A stretch of 64,000 nucleotides of DNA from Sipunculus nudus. Lineage: Eukaryota; Annelida; Sipuncula; Golfingiida; Sipunculidae. The DNA lies in the NCBI GenBank assembly GCA_026874595.1, contig CM049306.1:100509642-100573641 (forward strand), in the 5' to 3' direction. Position 1 is the first letter of the stretch. Each line of letters begins with the position of its first letter. Under the pieces are notes generated by a model. The model ran no database searches. It was not told where the DNA came from and saw only the letters and a list, made by a program, of their open reading frames with translations. Positions 31,765 through 45,849 of the stretch are shown here, in pieces. The position numbers were made by a program, and so were the translations under genes.

Positions 31765-32315
31765 TTGTGTTAGAGGGGTGGTGGTATGCCTACTAAGGCC
31801 AGGTTAGAGGGGTGGTGGTTTGCCTACTAAAGCCAGGTTAGAGGGGTGGTGGTATGCCTACTAAGGCCAGGTTAGAGGGATGGTGGTATGCCTACTAAGG
31901 CCAGGTTAGAGGGGTGGTGGTATGCCTACTAAGGCCAGGTTAGAGGGGTGGTGGTATGCCTACTAAGGCCAGGTTAGAGGGGTGGTGGTATGCCTACTAA
32001 GGCCAGGTTAGAGGGGTGGTGGTATGCCTACTAAGGCCAGGTTAGAGGGGTGGTGGTATGCCTACTAAGGCCAGGTTAGAGGGGTGGTGGTATGCCTACT
32101 AAGGCCAGGTTAGAGGGGTGGTGGTATGCCTACTAAGGCCAGGTTAGAGGGGTGGTGGTATGCCTACTAAGGCCAGGTTAGAGGGGTGGTGGTATGCCTA
32201 CTAAGGCCAGGTTAGAGGGGTGGTGGTATGCCTACTAAGGCCAGGTTAGAGGGGTGGTGGTATGCCTACTAAGGGCCAGGTTAGAGGGGTAGTGGTATGC
32301 CTACTAAGGCCAGGT
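31765..32315. repeat. 34-bp minisatellite, about 16 copies
   Basis: The unit contains GAGGGGTGGTGGTATGCC followed by TACTAAGGCCAGGTTA. It is almost invariant; a few units differ by one base (GGATGG, GGTTTG, AAAGCC, AAGGGCC, GGTAGT). Near-identity implies recent expansion. It lies in the long FUOM intron. Confidence 0.95.
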
Positions 32316-33696
<1,381 letters not shown>

Positions 33697-33822
33697 GTAA
33701 TAATAATTATGTTGATGGTATTAATAGTGCTGATGATGGTAATGATAATTAAATTGGTAATAATAATTTAATTATAATGTTGATTATCATGTTAATAAAA
33801 AATTATAGATATAACAATAATG

Positions 33823-33869
<47 letters not shown>

Positions 33870-33870
<1 letters not shown>

Positions 33871-35800
33871 TGATATAATAACAATACATGTACTACTTCT
33901 ACTACCACTACTACTAGCAGTACAATGTACTAGATTTTCTCTATTGTATTATGATGTGTTTGTTGCTATAAAATGGACTCTCTGAATACGTTTCAAGATA
34001 AAACCAAGAAGTGCAATAGCTGCCTAGTAAGTAGTAGCGAAGGAAATCCAGTGCGGGGGCGGGCGATGTCCATTCCTGCGGTTCATATAAGAATGTTGCA
34101 GCAAAGCGTGAGATATATATACTTCTCAATGCTCCTTTGAATAACTGGTATTCTCAAAACACTGAGTTCTCATTTTTTTTATTCTAATCCAAGAAGAGAT
34201 AGAGTATAATTTAACTGATAAAAGAGGAAAAAGTGAAATAAAATAATTGAAATTTGCATTTTAAGTTCATTGTATGACAGTAAGATATCGGAAAAAGGAG
34301 ACCAAAACCTACTAATTAAACTATAAATTCAAATTTATATATATTCTTTGAATACAAAAATAATTAAAATTCAAATAATTTCCTCTGTTTTTAATATAAA
34401 TAACTCTGGGGAATGTAAGTTTAAAAAGGCAACTGGTACAACTGATGATTATAATTTGAATGGCCCATAAATAAATAGAGGTGGGGTTATTTATCGAATA
34501 TTGCCCTCATGCATATGTGAACATATCCTCAATTGACTTTTGTATTTGAATCACTCTTAAAATAAAAGGGGGCTTTTCTTATTTTTGTGTAGTGGTACTG
34601 TTTAATCTGTTATTTATCAATTTTTTAACTTAGAAAATTATAAACTTAGAAAATTATAGGAAAAAATCTTAAAATGTTCAGGAAACCCCTCCTTTTTATT
34701 ATAACGTAAAATTTGAATTAAAACATAAACTAAAACTGTACCCAAAAATTTCAACATGTATACCCCTGATTTGGAACCAAAGAGTGCAGGTACCCCCAGT
34801 GCTAAACTCCAGTGGGAACGCTGTTTAAAGTGTATTTATCTCGAGGAATGCACAAGCACTGGAGCACCTTTGCGTATTATTCTTCACCGTCTAGTCCACA
34901 TTCAGATGGCTCCTGATTTATTATTAATTACAATCACGATTTTAGCGCGCGAGTTTTTGTTCACCGTTGAACTGAGGATGACATTTCTTCTCAGATGAAT
35001 CTTGAGACTGGCATATAGAAATAAATTGGTTGTACATCGCTTTTCAAGAAAGTGATCAGTGTGTAGTTTATATGCATAAATTTGATACGCAAACCGTCCA
35101 AATAATCCTAGTTTTCAAAGGTTCTTTTTTCTGTGGAAAATTACAATGTGTTATTGTTTAAAGGACATGTGCACGTTTCTGTCGTAGCAAACATTTAGAA
35201 ATTTAGAAAGTAGGAAATCGCAGGAATGCGTAGGAAATCGTAGGATTTTAGGCATGTTCGACATTGTGGAGGCGCCGTGGCATGTTGTTGGACCTGGAGG
35301 ACAATGCTATCAAATCTTGGCCTTTATTTACACGGAGTGGTCGTAGAAAACATAAACACCCGCTTACAGTCAGGATGTGTGGGACTCGTCCAGCGTCACG
35401 ACATGCTACAGATCCTTCGACTCTTTACGAGTGTCGACAGTAGTGGGGGCACGTAGGCTGTAACAGCGTAGAAAGCCGGCCTCACTGCAGGACGACTGCA
35501 CAAGTTTTATCATTTATAATTACAATGCTAATTGTATGTGTGTCTAATTTTACAAGTTGGGGCCCCAAATAAGCTACGCGCTGGACATTTTGTAGTTTCT
35601 TGGCTCTTCGTCGGAGTTCGTGTAGGTTTCTGCTTTTTTTGTTAAAGTTACCTGTCGGCTATTAGCGTATCGTAAGTGAGCATAGCCACGTTTTAATTTT
35701 GAGTAGGCTCCAAACATTTGGCCGCTCCTACGATTTGTCAAATTGTGTAGGTCATATGTATATAATAACTCTGGAAGCGCTTCCTATAGTCAATGGTAAT
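33870..35800. other. FUOM intron, AT-rich, no gene seen
   Basis: Includes direct ACTTAGAAAATTATA repeats at about 34628-34660 and a GC-richer stretch at 35268-35510 (CATGTTGTTGGACCTGGAGG onward) that is not recognised. Confidence 0.35.
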
Positions 35801-35863
35801 TGTACTTCGTGGTAGGTCGTGGGTTCCACGTAAACTATTCGGTATACGTCGGGGCAAATCCGA

Positions 35864-36515
35864 AGTACAAGTCACTCGAGTCCAAGTCCGAGTCCTGGAG
35901 TTTCAAGTCCAAGTCCGCCTTCTTCGAGTCCGAGTCTCTTGGAACTCGAGTCCAAGTCCGAGTCCAAAACATCTTTATGAATGATCAGAGAACCTTAAAA
36001 TTCAAATTTGAGATCATCATGCGTTACCTTGCATCAAGTTTATATATTACGCAATTTTTTTTTAAAATTTATTATTGAATTGCATGTAACTTCCAATTCA
36101 GAGATTGCGTTTGGCAACTAGTCTAAACTTGTTTTTGTAATATTCAGTATCTTTATGTTGGAATTTCTAATGTGAATGTCAGGCCTAACGAGACGGAGTT
36201 TGTTTTTTTTCTGCTTGATTAGACATGGACTCGTCCTGATCTCTCGAGTCCTACCCTCCGAGTCAGAGTCAGGGGCGCTTCCAGGATTTAAGAAGGAGGG
36301 GTCCAACCCAGAAGGACTATAATGACAAAGCCCAAAAAAAGGTCTGCAGGTCCGGAAAGGGGGTGGGGGGATGGGGGTGGTCCAGGCCGCAAAAATTGGT
36401 CTGAAACCTTTACAAAAAGGTTGCAGTGGCTGAAAAAGGGGGGTGCGGACCCCCTGGACCTCTTCCCTGGATCCGCTTCTGAGAGTACAAGCCCGAGTCC
36501 CTGAAAAAAATGTAG
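35864..36515. repeat. CGAGTCCAAGTCC element split by a nested insertion
   Basis: Degenerate CGAGTCCAAGTCCGAGTCC repeats occupy 35876-35965 and resume at 36206-36267 and 36484-36520. The gap at 36268-36483 is the inverted mini-element. The short sequence AGAGT is present on both sides of the insertion (before 36268 and after 36483) and is a candidate target duplication. Confidence 0.65.
36268..36483. mobile_element. Mini-element, copy 2 (CAGGGGCGCTTCCAGG ... GGATCCGCTTCTG)
   Basis: Inverse copy of the family at 25694-25890: both share AGGATTTA, GGGGTCCA, CAGAAGGACTA and GGTCCGGA-type blocks. Ends CAGGGGCG and (minus strand) CAGAAGCG are inversely related. Confidence 0.65.
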
Positions 36516-37055
36516 TCCTGTCCTTCAATTAAACAGTGCGGATCACTATGCGTAAATGCCAAGAAATACCATGCTGCATTGCATCCTTAATAAATAGCTA
36601 TACAATAAAGCTAATAAGTACAGAAGCTGTACCTAAGACAATTTCGAAATGGTTACGAATCATATAGAAACATCGTGAATTTACTGAATATACTTATTAC
36701 GATTCAAAGTATTTAATTTACAGTTAAAATGCATTACTTATTTAAGGGCTACGTAAGGGGTCAGTGGTAGATGCATTGTCTAAGGGTTAGTCCTGTTTGA
36801 ATAGAGAGAGACAACTTTTATTAGATCCATGCAACAAATGGAAGTTTGCTGCAGCCTGCATGGTTGAGGTCAGACCAGCCGTTATTCATGAAGAAAGTTC
36901 TAGGTATATTAGGTGAGGAGGAGGTCCAGCAGCAGCAGCAGCAGGAAAAAGGGCTAGAGGAAGTGCAAGAGGTGGAGGATATGCAGTCCTTGAACGAGAC
37001 TGCATGCTGTTGCGGTGTGTATGTTATTTTGACAAAAGATAATGTAAACTCTTAC
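36516..37055. other. FUOM intron next to exon 2
   Basis: AT-rich with a short (CAG)n at 36928-36941. The plus-strand frame at 36846-37094 overlaps the FUOM exon on the opposite strand and looks spurious. Confidence 0.4.
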
Positions 37056-37124
37056 CGTCGGCCCGCAGCTCACGGGGTCCACTTTTACAGATAGATGATG
37101 TCGGAAAGTGAGCGTCCGCCAACA
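37056..37124 (-). CDS. FUOM: Fucose mutarotase, first in-window coding exon (exon 2)
   Basis: TG plus 22 codons plus G: (V)LADAHFPTSSICKSGPREL then RADG, acceptor CTCTCTTCAG, donor GTAAGAG. It matches the VLADLNFP.SSIC..GP.EIRADG segment of mammalian FUOM. The exon enters in phase 1, so a first exon encoding roughly 25-28 residues with the catalytic His (MGHGDE region in relatives) and ending in one extra G must exist. I scanned 37,125-64,000 for its reverse complement and did not find it. In-window exons (37056-37124, 28438-28512, 27560-27660, 26892-26965, 25552-25606) cover about 122 residues of a ~150-residue protein. Confidence 0.93.
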
Positions 37125-40100
37125 CTGAAGAGAGAGAGAAAGATAGATCAGGTTTCTTGTAATCTAATATTATCAGGGCTTGTAATAAATTTCATACATT
37201 CATTATTTCTTGATTTTGAATATATATCCTGACCTTACAGTATTTCATGTTTTTGTTTTATATGCCACGGAATAAAGTCCCCGATAAATATAATTCCCAA
37301 TCCATGAAACTTTGTCATCACAATTTTTAGAAACAGCATATGTGTGAGAGACAAGTGTCTATGTTTGTATGTCACACAGGCGCCCTTATCTATAGCTCAA
37401 TGGCTACAGAGAGGGAATTTTATCCATTTTAATAAGTGAATTATCATATTGATAATTAAGCATACTTCAACAGAACATCATTTTCAGCATACGCTGTTTA
37501 TCCATAGGGTCCCAGACTATATTGACGTTGGTTTATTAAAAAAGAATACACATGAAAACTTGAGTCCTTTGTGAAACGAGTTTCAGATGATTATTAAAAA
37601 AATTAAAGGCATTTGTAGCCGAAAAAAGTGCATTACCAGACAGGTATTGAAGACGGCATATTAAAGAAACAAAAAATTAATTTCCACATTCTTAAGTAAA
37701 CGTCTCGACTTGAAGATGGAAATGAAAGTGCAAACTGATCCGGCCAAATTCATACAGGGCGTCAATCACACACATATTAACTATATATATAAATACAGGT
37801 TATATTTGTGCAGATATGATTTACTTTGAATTTGATTAGAATTGTGATTACAAAGTCAAATATGGAAAAAGTCACGTGATCACCTGACAATAGACGGGAT
37901 CACTCTTGGGAAACATTTGCCTGTTAGATGCAGAATTGACACAAGGAAGACAGCAAAAATTAAAATATACCTGAACACCCTTTTTTTAGTGGAGGTTGTG
38001 ACATATTGATTCTTATATATATATATAGGTACTTGATCTTGGGTGACGTCACGTATCCGCGTATTGTACAAGAATGATGGTCCACGATATTTGATTGAAT
38101 GTACAAACATTCAAGAGCCGGTAATTTTCCCGGTATGGGAGGGGGCTGGGGTAAGGTGCGGCCCAACAAGCACATAATGGAATATTTTTTCACCTCCAGC
38201 AACATCGACACGTGGACATGTTATTCCCTAGTTATCCCGGATCTTCCCTGGATCACCCATAGCGCTGCTCGCGGTCAGTTCCGTCTATTCTACCGGCAGA
38301 CGTGGTGTCCTACATTTGTTACAACGTCATGTGTAACGACGTGCTCCCCTATTGCACAAAACTGGCGCAATATCTTGTTGTGTACCGTTATTGTAACAAG
38401 GGGATTTCCATTTAGCACTGCGGTCAGAATAAGTCCTTTTCTGAAACAATGTCAAGGCCTTTGATGTACACGTGATGGCAAATATCCAAAACTAAAAAAA
38501 CACGCGACAGTTGCGCCATGGAACTAGTTGGGGGGGGGGGTATGGAAAACAAAAGTTAAACGTTACAAGTATCACCAATAGTATAATTGGCCCTTCCTCC
38601 AATCCTCATCTGCACCCCCTCCCCCTCCCTTTTTACTGAAGCAATGCTAGCTCGTCGTGGATGTGTAAAACTCATTTCAGTTTCACTCACAACAGGCTAC
38701 GGTAAAGCTCACTTCAGTTTCACTCATAATAAACTACGTGGACAAAATGAATATTCACGCATGGCTGGCTTCCTGTATCACATGACTTACTTCGTCATAC
38801 AACTGAGTATGATCACCGAGCTATCAGACAGATACCTCTGTATACCTATATGATATGATCGTTGGAATGAGACAAGGGTCAAGAAGATACATATGTGACC
38901 TTAACGGATCTGAAAGCTTGTCATTTATGACCAACAATGTAGTTACAATACCAGAAGCACTAAGAGATCACAAACCTCCGCCATTGGCATGGATCCACAT
39001 CCGAATCCGCTCGCGCAAAAACACAGAAATATAATAATGTATAAAAATATATAATTTGGGTCAAGGCCTACCATATAATCGGTATTTATTGACAGCTTTT
39101 GGAAATACTGCCTGGAAAAAATGAGAAAGACGTGCAAACACACATCTAGGAGTGGCTCGAGATCCGTCCCAAATTTTAATGGACCCGACTGAGGCTGTAA
39201 CGCGCGGTTCACCGCGTAACGGTAAATATCATACCGGTATCGTCAGAGGTCCCTAGACCTATACACTGACGATAAGTGACGTCCAACATATAAAGAAATT
39301 GTGTTCCAGTACTATTTTAGGCATCTGGGGTGAAACGTCATTGGCAAGAAATGAACAGAATGGCATCTAATTGGCTAATTGTTGCGAAGAAATTTTGGAA
39401 ATAAAATTTTCGAGAGTAAGCTTATTTACTCTTCTGTGTGTAAGGGAAAATGCGGCTTGGTATCTAAATTTTAAGATATATATATATTATATATGTGTGT
39501 GTGTGTATGTGTGTAGTATCGTGTATCGTTTTGCGAGCAGAGTATCGCGATACGTATTGTATTGTGAAATACTGTATCGTCACAGCCTAGAAACGACTTA
39601 CACAATATCTTATGTCTTCTTCGACCCCATGGCCCACCCTTCCATAAAACTCCGTATAATTATATAGGATTTTTTATGTCATATGTTCCTCGTTTTGTCA
39701 ATTCTTATATGACCACAAATGCCTGTAAAGTAAAAAATAGTGATAGCTATTAGCCCGTCAAAGCTGGCAAAAACATCTAAACCCATCATGACCATGCCCA
39801 ATACTTAAAGATATGGGATGGGGATAATTTATATATTGGATCGAACTTCTTCTGTAATAATGAACGTTTTTATTAAGTACATTCCTTGCGTATAACGTTG
39901 CGGATGGTTTTTATTATTGTATTTCACAATCATATTTCTGATATAACATTTATGTTCTATTGTACATACAGAGCCAGTGAGAAGATCAAGACATTTAGTT
40001 GGCGATTGAACGGCCAACATATTGTGACTTTTATCAAAATAATAAATAAAATAAAACTAGTAGTAGTAGTCAGTGGAATGTTTCATACATAGAAAATTCC

Positions 40101-41315
40101 GACCGAGGAAGTGAATGAGGTTTAAACCACGCGGAAGTTCTTTAGTGGTTGTTTGGACTAAAAAAGCACCGCACTGAGGTCAGAGAGTGTATACGTGTCT
40201 CTTGGACTGTGGTTAAAGTAGCATATGGATATTATGATCCTGATCCAACATAAACACTTTATTCAATTCAGGTAAAATAAATCAGCCTACATCTATACTA
40301 GCGGCATTCAATCCCTCTGACATTAGAGTCTATAACCAACGTTTTAGCGTCAGAGTGCCTTTACATCCTTCAACTAAGACCGCACTATTACGCACTATAA
40401 TGAGGGTGCAAATATCTTCGTCATATTTGGCAATGCCCCTAGCCTATAAGAACGCTGCAGGTCACTTGCCATAACTAGACCTAACTATTTTTAGCTGACT
40501 TTCAAACAAACCTTGCCGTGGACAGGGCCCATTTCCCTGCCACCTATCTATAACCAACCATCCCACAAATTAAACATGGTTCCCTTACTTCCCTTATCTT
40601 CAACCCAGGGTAAATTAGAGCATGAGCGGAAGCGATTGAGTAGAAAGGTAAAAAAATTGTTTTAAGCTTTATTTAGAGGTTATTATGGCATAATTTAGGC
40701 TGATGGGCAGTCAAAACAAGGGAACCATGTTTAATTAGTGGGTAAGTTGGTTAGATAGGTGAAAGTGCATGGGAATGGGCCCAGTGATGCTTGTAATATC
40801 GCTCACCCGGTGAATACATTGTGTCAAGTGCCTGTGACTGGGGGGCAACCAGCTTGTACGCGATGTAGGAAATTACTCGTTACAGTAGAGACGAGTTTCT
40901 GGTTTTGTTTGTGAGTTTACATGTATTCTTTGGTGTTAATTCATCACTCATAGCCTGATGTAAAGATTATTGGCTATTTATCACAATATGAATGCAACAG
41001 GATGGATGAGCATTGTAGTACATTCCCTCGTATGGCTTATATCACGACATAATTAGGCTTATCAGTCCAATATAAATAGGAGAGTGGTAAACCAGAGAAG
41101 CCAAGCCCTATCCTTCATTAACGTAAAAAGGCAAACATTATGGTTCGGCGTCCAAATACTGTTGGATAATGATGATCATGATTATGAAGAAGATGACGGT
41201 GTGGATGGTAAGAGTTCATTGATGGAAATCAATGAACCAAGATGTCACCCATGATTGTGATGGTGTTCTCCAAAATAAGACGTGACAAAAGACGAATACT
41301 TGTTAAGAACGTCGA
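37125..41315. other. FUOM intron 1 or upstream DNA, no gene found
   Basis: 38,190-38,470 is CpG-richer (GACGTGG, AACGTCATGTGTAACGACG). A poly-G run lies at about 38531-38540 and a short TA/TG microsatellite at 39475-39515. Small frames match nothing I recognise. Confidence 0.4.
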
Positions 41316-41316
41316 T

Positions 41317-41369
<53 letters not shown>
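41316..41369. repeat. TA microsatellite
   Basis: Almost pure (AT)n of about 50 bp. Confidence 0.9.
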
Positions 41370-41372
<3 letters not shown>

Positions 41373-43046
41373 CCAATGAAGCACTTAAGTGCTTTGGTCG
41401 CAGATCTGACTCATCAGTGTGTTAGCATTATTTCTTAGCCCGTCCTGTGACCACGTGATATGTAATATTTATTTATATTTTGAACACTGAACATGTTTTC
41501 TGAAGTGTGGTTCATGAAACACTGGGATTTTCTAGAACTAGTTGATTTTTTTTTCAAGATAAAAAAATTAATTTATACACCTCAACTGTTAATTATATTT
41601 CTCAGCAAGTACCTGTCCATATAATTCCAATCTCAGCATAAGGAGTTTTTAAAAAGTTCTTTAAGTATTTTTCTTAATTTTGCCTACATTTAAATGGAAG
41701 TTTTCATGTACATTTCCAAAATTAAATAACCAATAAAAACATATTTTATCTGCCCTAAGTACCCGTACGCTGTATTGTAGAGTACATTCTTGTCTTGCAA
41801 AAGAACTACATGTAAAGGGATTTCATCACAATAATATGTTACAGATTTAGCGATAAATTAGAACATTTTATAAACGTTCGTGGGGACGTCTTGAGACTTT
41901 AATAACACAAAAATAGCAATTATTTTATCGCAATGGGAAGAAAACGCCTGGGTGTATTAATTAATAGCATGGTAACAATCGCATTGATTTATTAAGCAAA
42001 ACTTGCAATGCATGTGGTCATTGTGTTACGATGGCGTCTGTACATATATCTTCCTCGCACGGAAGCTGTTTCTTTTTATATAAGATGCTCGTGTACAGTC
42101 CATACACAATGTCGCGAGGAGGTACAAGACTTCTGATAGTCAATATGTGGCACTTACTGTATCACCGCAAAGCCACAGAGGAATATTTGAATACTAATGT
42201 TTTGTACAGGTGAGACAGATAGGACATCAGTCGTGTATACGGACTGCCGCTAGGTTTTCCCCGTAAGCCAATGTGTAACGTTACACCCTAAATCTGATGG
42301 TATGAAGCATTTGGAGAACTTGAGTGCATGTATAACTCGCACATGAATGTAGCATTCGCCATACATGACGTGCAAGTACATTATAAATGTGAGCTTAGAA
42401 ACGTCCCATTTTCTACCTATGTAGGAAAGACCTAAGACTAAAAGGAAATTTTGCATCAATAGATTCTTTACAATTTGTTGATGAATCTCCTAATGAAAAT
42501 CCTCAATATGCTGTCTTAGACATGTAGGAAGAAAATGTACATCCCTGAAGTAAAGAAAATATATCGTCCTTCCGGAAATCCCAGATCTTCGTAAAGTGCA
42601 TTATAAATGGCCGTATTTTAACTATTAAAGCGTCACCATTTAAATTTTATCAACCGTAAAACAGAATTTGCAATTCCGATATATATAAATAGGTAGTTTA
42701 TGCACAACGAAAATTACCGTAAAATATAGCTGGCGTTACGAAAGGTTTCTGAAATTCCTTAACGAGCATGATTTAAAATATCCTCTTAGCAGTAAATAGA
42801 GTGGAAATATATAAGAAGAAGGACGGACGCCCTGATTAACCGATTCTGAAAGAAAGATATACCGCTACCTTCCGTGTGTGGGTTTCTGGGTATGAAAGAA
42901 GCTTAAACGGATGGATAGTGGAGTGGATAGATTCTTAGAAATCCTGCTCCATCCTCCAGGAACATAGAGATGAAGGGGAAAGATCCATAAACAAGATGCT
43001 CGAAAAACATGGAATGGAGGCACTAGTCTGACACCTCTAAATGTAA

Positions 43047-43049
<3 letters not shown>
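41370..43049. other. No gene found
   Basis: AT-rich. No exon with acceptable splice sites and recognisable protein was found on either strand. Confidence 0.35.
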
Positions 43050-43106
<57 letters not shown>

Positions 43107-43107
43107 T
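43050..43107. repeat. TA microsatellite
   Basis: (AT)n interrupted once by ATGT. Confidence 0.9.
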
Positions 43108-43174
43108 TACAGGAATCGTTTTGCATCTCAACTGTACCACCTGAAGAATATTTAAAAAAAAAAGAAATATAACA

Positions 43175-43607
43175 TTAAGCTGAAATATAGATACAGTACA
43201 TATATATACTTAACCCAATAAACCATGTCACAGTGGCCTGAAATGAAGACATGTTTACATGGATCACTTTAAATGAAATTATATATGAAAATTCACATAA
43301 ATATACCAGAGAGAACGTGTTTATAGCTGGTATTCTCATCCTATCAACGGCTTCCTTCTGTGCCCCTGATAACCGTTTGTTATTACCCCCATCACCAACA
43401 TTCGACGTGCACGGTCGGGTCGGAGTTGATCTCCAGTCTGTAACCTCCGTGGTGCTGTGTCTATACCAAGGTGCTGTGCGTGATGACGTTGTGTATCGTA
43501 GCATGTTACGTAAATTTATGTCCACATACTGTTTTCTATTTTCCATCTTTACATTCATCGCTTACATCCCCTCGCAATCCACGTCTGTTAAACTGCGTTC
43601 ATGGTGA
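43175..43607. other. Region with overlapping open frames on both strands, unassigned
   Basis: A 127-codon frame on the minus strand and a 118-codon frame on the plus strand overlap. Composition is more balanced than the surroundings (43,340-43,500), but neither translation resembles a known family. I see no convincing splice structure. Listed so that the only fairly long non-repeat frames of this half are not overlooked. Confidence 0.2.
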
Positions 43608-44797
43608 ACCAGGCCAGGAGGAAACTTCACACTTAATTGAACAAGTAAATTATAGGGTTAGTTTGCTTTCGCTTAAGTGTTATTTTGAGTATACACTGAA
43701 AATTTAAGCCATGCTTCTAAGTATTATTTATAAACACACACACACATAAAAACGCATACACACATACATTTATATATACATACTCATATACATATACATA
43801 TATTGTTTGTGCTGTACGTATTTTTTAGTCTGTAGGTGTTACAGGTACAGGATCTGAAATCAATCATTGTAACATTTTAATGTGTATAACGGTACAAACG
43901 TATGACTCCTATACAAGATTTATATTACACGGACGATTAAATATAATTGGAGTTTGACGGAATGATTGTTACATAATTGATTTCCTGGACAGCGGGATGA
44001 ATCTGACTCTTTGGATTCCACCTGAAATAAGCAAGCCACAAGAATGTGAACGTGACAACTCCAGCCAATCAGCGTGCGATGTAGCTGGCAATCAAATTTC
44101 TGGGAATTCCACCGGCCGTCCCTACAATTTATTATAACTGTCCATGGTGACCCCAATATGAAGAGATGTAAAGTGTTCTATTGTAAGAATCTTCAGCGTG
44201 ATGTACATGAACAGTTACAGCAATGAGCGATAAATAATAATATGAAACGCTGTAACTCCAAAGTTGAATTAATAAATATTAAGCATTGGCATACCAAATG
44301 TCAATAATATCTAGATTTTGTTAAAATACATCGGTATTATATATTTCAAACCTCCTTAATTCTTCTGGCACATGCATTATGTACAAAGGAGGTGATAGGT
44401 TCATTGGACCTAAATTAACACAGTCGACTACCTTCTAAGTTGAAATGGATATGATCACTAAGTGAAATGGACAAGGAAAGACATGTAAAAGAAATACTGT
44501 ATGAATATTGTATATATACATAATTAATGAGTCACTTGATATCAACAATTTAAAAATTAACAATAAACATCATTATTATCATGAATCATAATTCATCAAA
44601 ACACTGAATATTTGTATTTTTATTTAACTGATTGCTTTAATAACTTTATGAATGAAGTTCATGTAATAATGTGAAGTATACGTTGATATTGCTTTTACAT
44701 ATTTAACATATAAATATATAGTAACTGAATTTTCAGTTGTTTTGGTTTAAGCAAATATAGATATCACCTATGTATAACCATTAATTGTAGAAACATC
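43608..44797. other. No gene found
   Basis: AT-rich with a short CA tract at about 43734-43747. Nothing else seen. Confidence 0.35.

Positions 44798-44845
<48 letters not shown>
44798..44845. repeat. TA microsatellite followed by GGGGGCTTTTG repeats
   Basis: (AT)n, then 44,846-44,960 with repeated GGGGCTTTTG words separated by short spacers. Confidence 0.8.
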
Positions 44846-44846
<1 letters not shown>

Positions 44847-45748
44847 GGTTGGGGCTTTTGTCCTCTTTATCATTAAGGTTGGGGGTCTTTTGACCTAGGG
44901 GGCTTTTTTCACCATGGGGGCTTTTGACCAGGGGGAGGGGGCTTTTGTTCTACATCTGCTTTAGACAAAGTGTCCTGTCCTTATGTTGTGTATAGACTGT
45001 AAACCCTGTACTTGTAACAGGTCTTATATATCACATAATGTGACTGGATGTGAACATGCAGGGGCATGAGTACCTTTGATCTTGTGCTAGACACGTCCTG
45101 GTTACAGGTAACCAAACTGACCTTGAACTTTTGGTAGGGTCATAAAGACTGGACCACCAGGTGGTCAAAGCTCTGTTTGGGCTAAGCAGAATGTGGTGGT
45201 GACTGCTATTAGAAAACCCTGCTTTCTCTTCATGTTTATCTCAGTGTATATACTGAGCTAGAGCCACATCTATCTGTTTCATCTTTTATCCTCTGACATT
45301 CTCACTGGTCTCATTTTCAGCCAATTAGCATATTATGACTGACCAGAATGCACCTGGCGAAAATATAGATCTCAGCAGCTTTGTAAATATTTACGGCCAG
45401 TACTATACTCAAGGGTATCTTTGGGTTCATATAACGTAAAGAAAACAAACAATATTTTTTGTTGTTGCTTTTTTTTATAAATTCAAGTAAAAGCATTCAT
45501 AAGAAAACAAAAGGCCTGCTTATTTCCCCTGTAAATTTTGAAAACCTATTTCAGGTACCGGTATATTAAATAGCGATATATATATCAATCCAATGTAAGC
45601 CATCAATCATGTCTTTAAAGAAAAATATGAACTTCATATGATCATTGCTAAAACATGTATTAAAATTTATTTTACATTCCAGTCATCAAACGTATCATAC
45701 TTTTCTTATATAAGCATGGCTAATCCATGTTTGTGCTTTAACAAACTA

Positions 45749-45773
45749 CCCATTGGGCATGACGCTCAGCTGA
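45749..45773. repeat. Dispersed CCCAT.GGGCATGACGCTCAGCTGA motif (copy 4)
   Basis: Fourth copy of the motif seen at 3344, 4611 and 8471. Here the palindrome has decayed (CCCATTGGGCATG). Confidence 0.5.
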
Positions 45774-45849
45774 ATTTAAGGATTGTTGATGGTTTTAAAT
45801 GTCTCCCAGAGTGCTCAAATCATGCATTTTGCCATTATCTTTAGAAAAA

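Noticed and set aside
43175-43607. Opposing 127- and 118-codon frames as a possible gene
   Set aside because: No recognisable domains or splice structure; kept only as an unassigned region.
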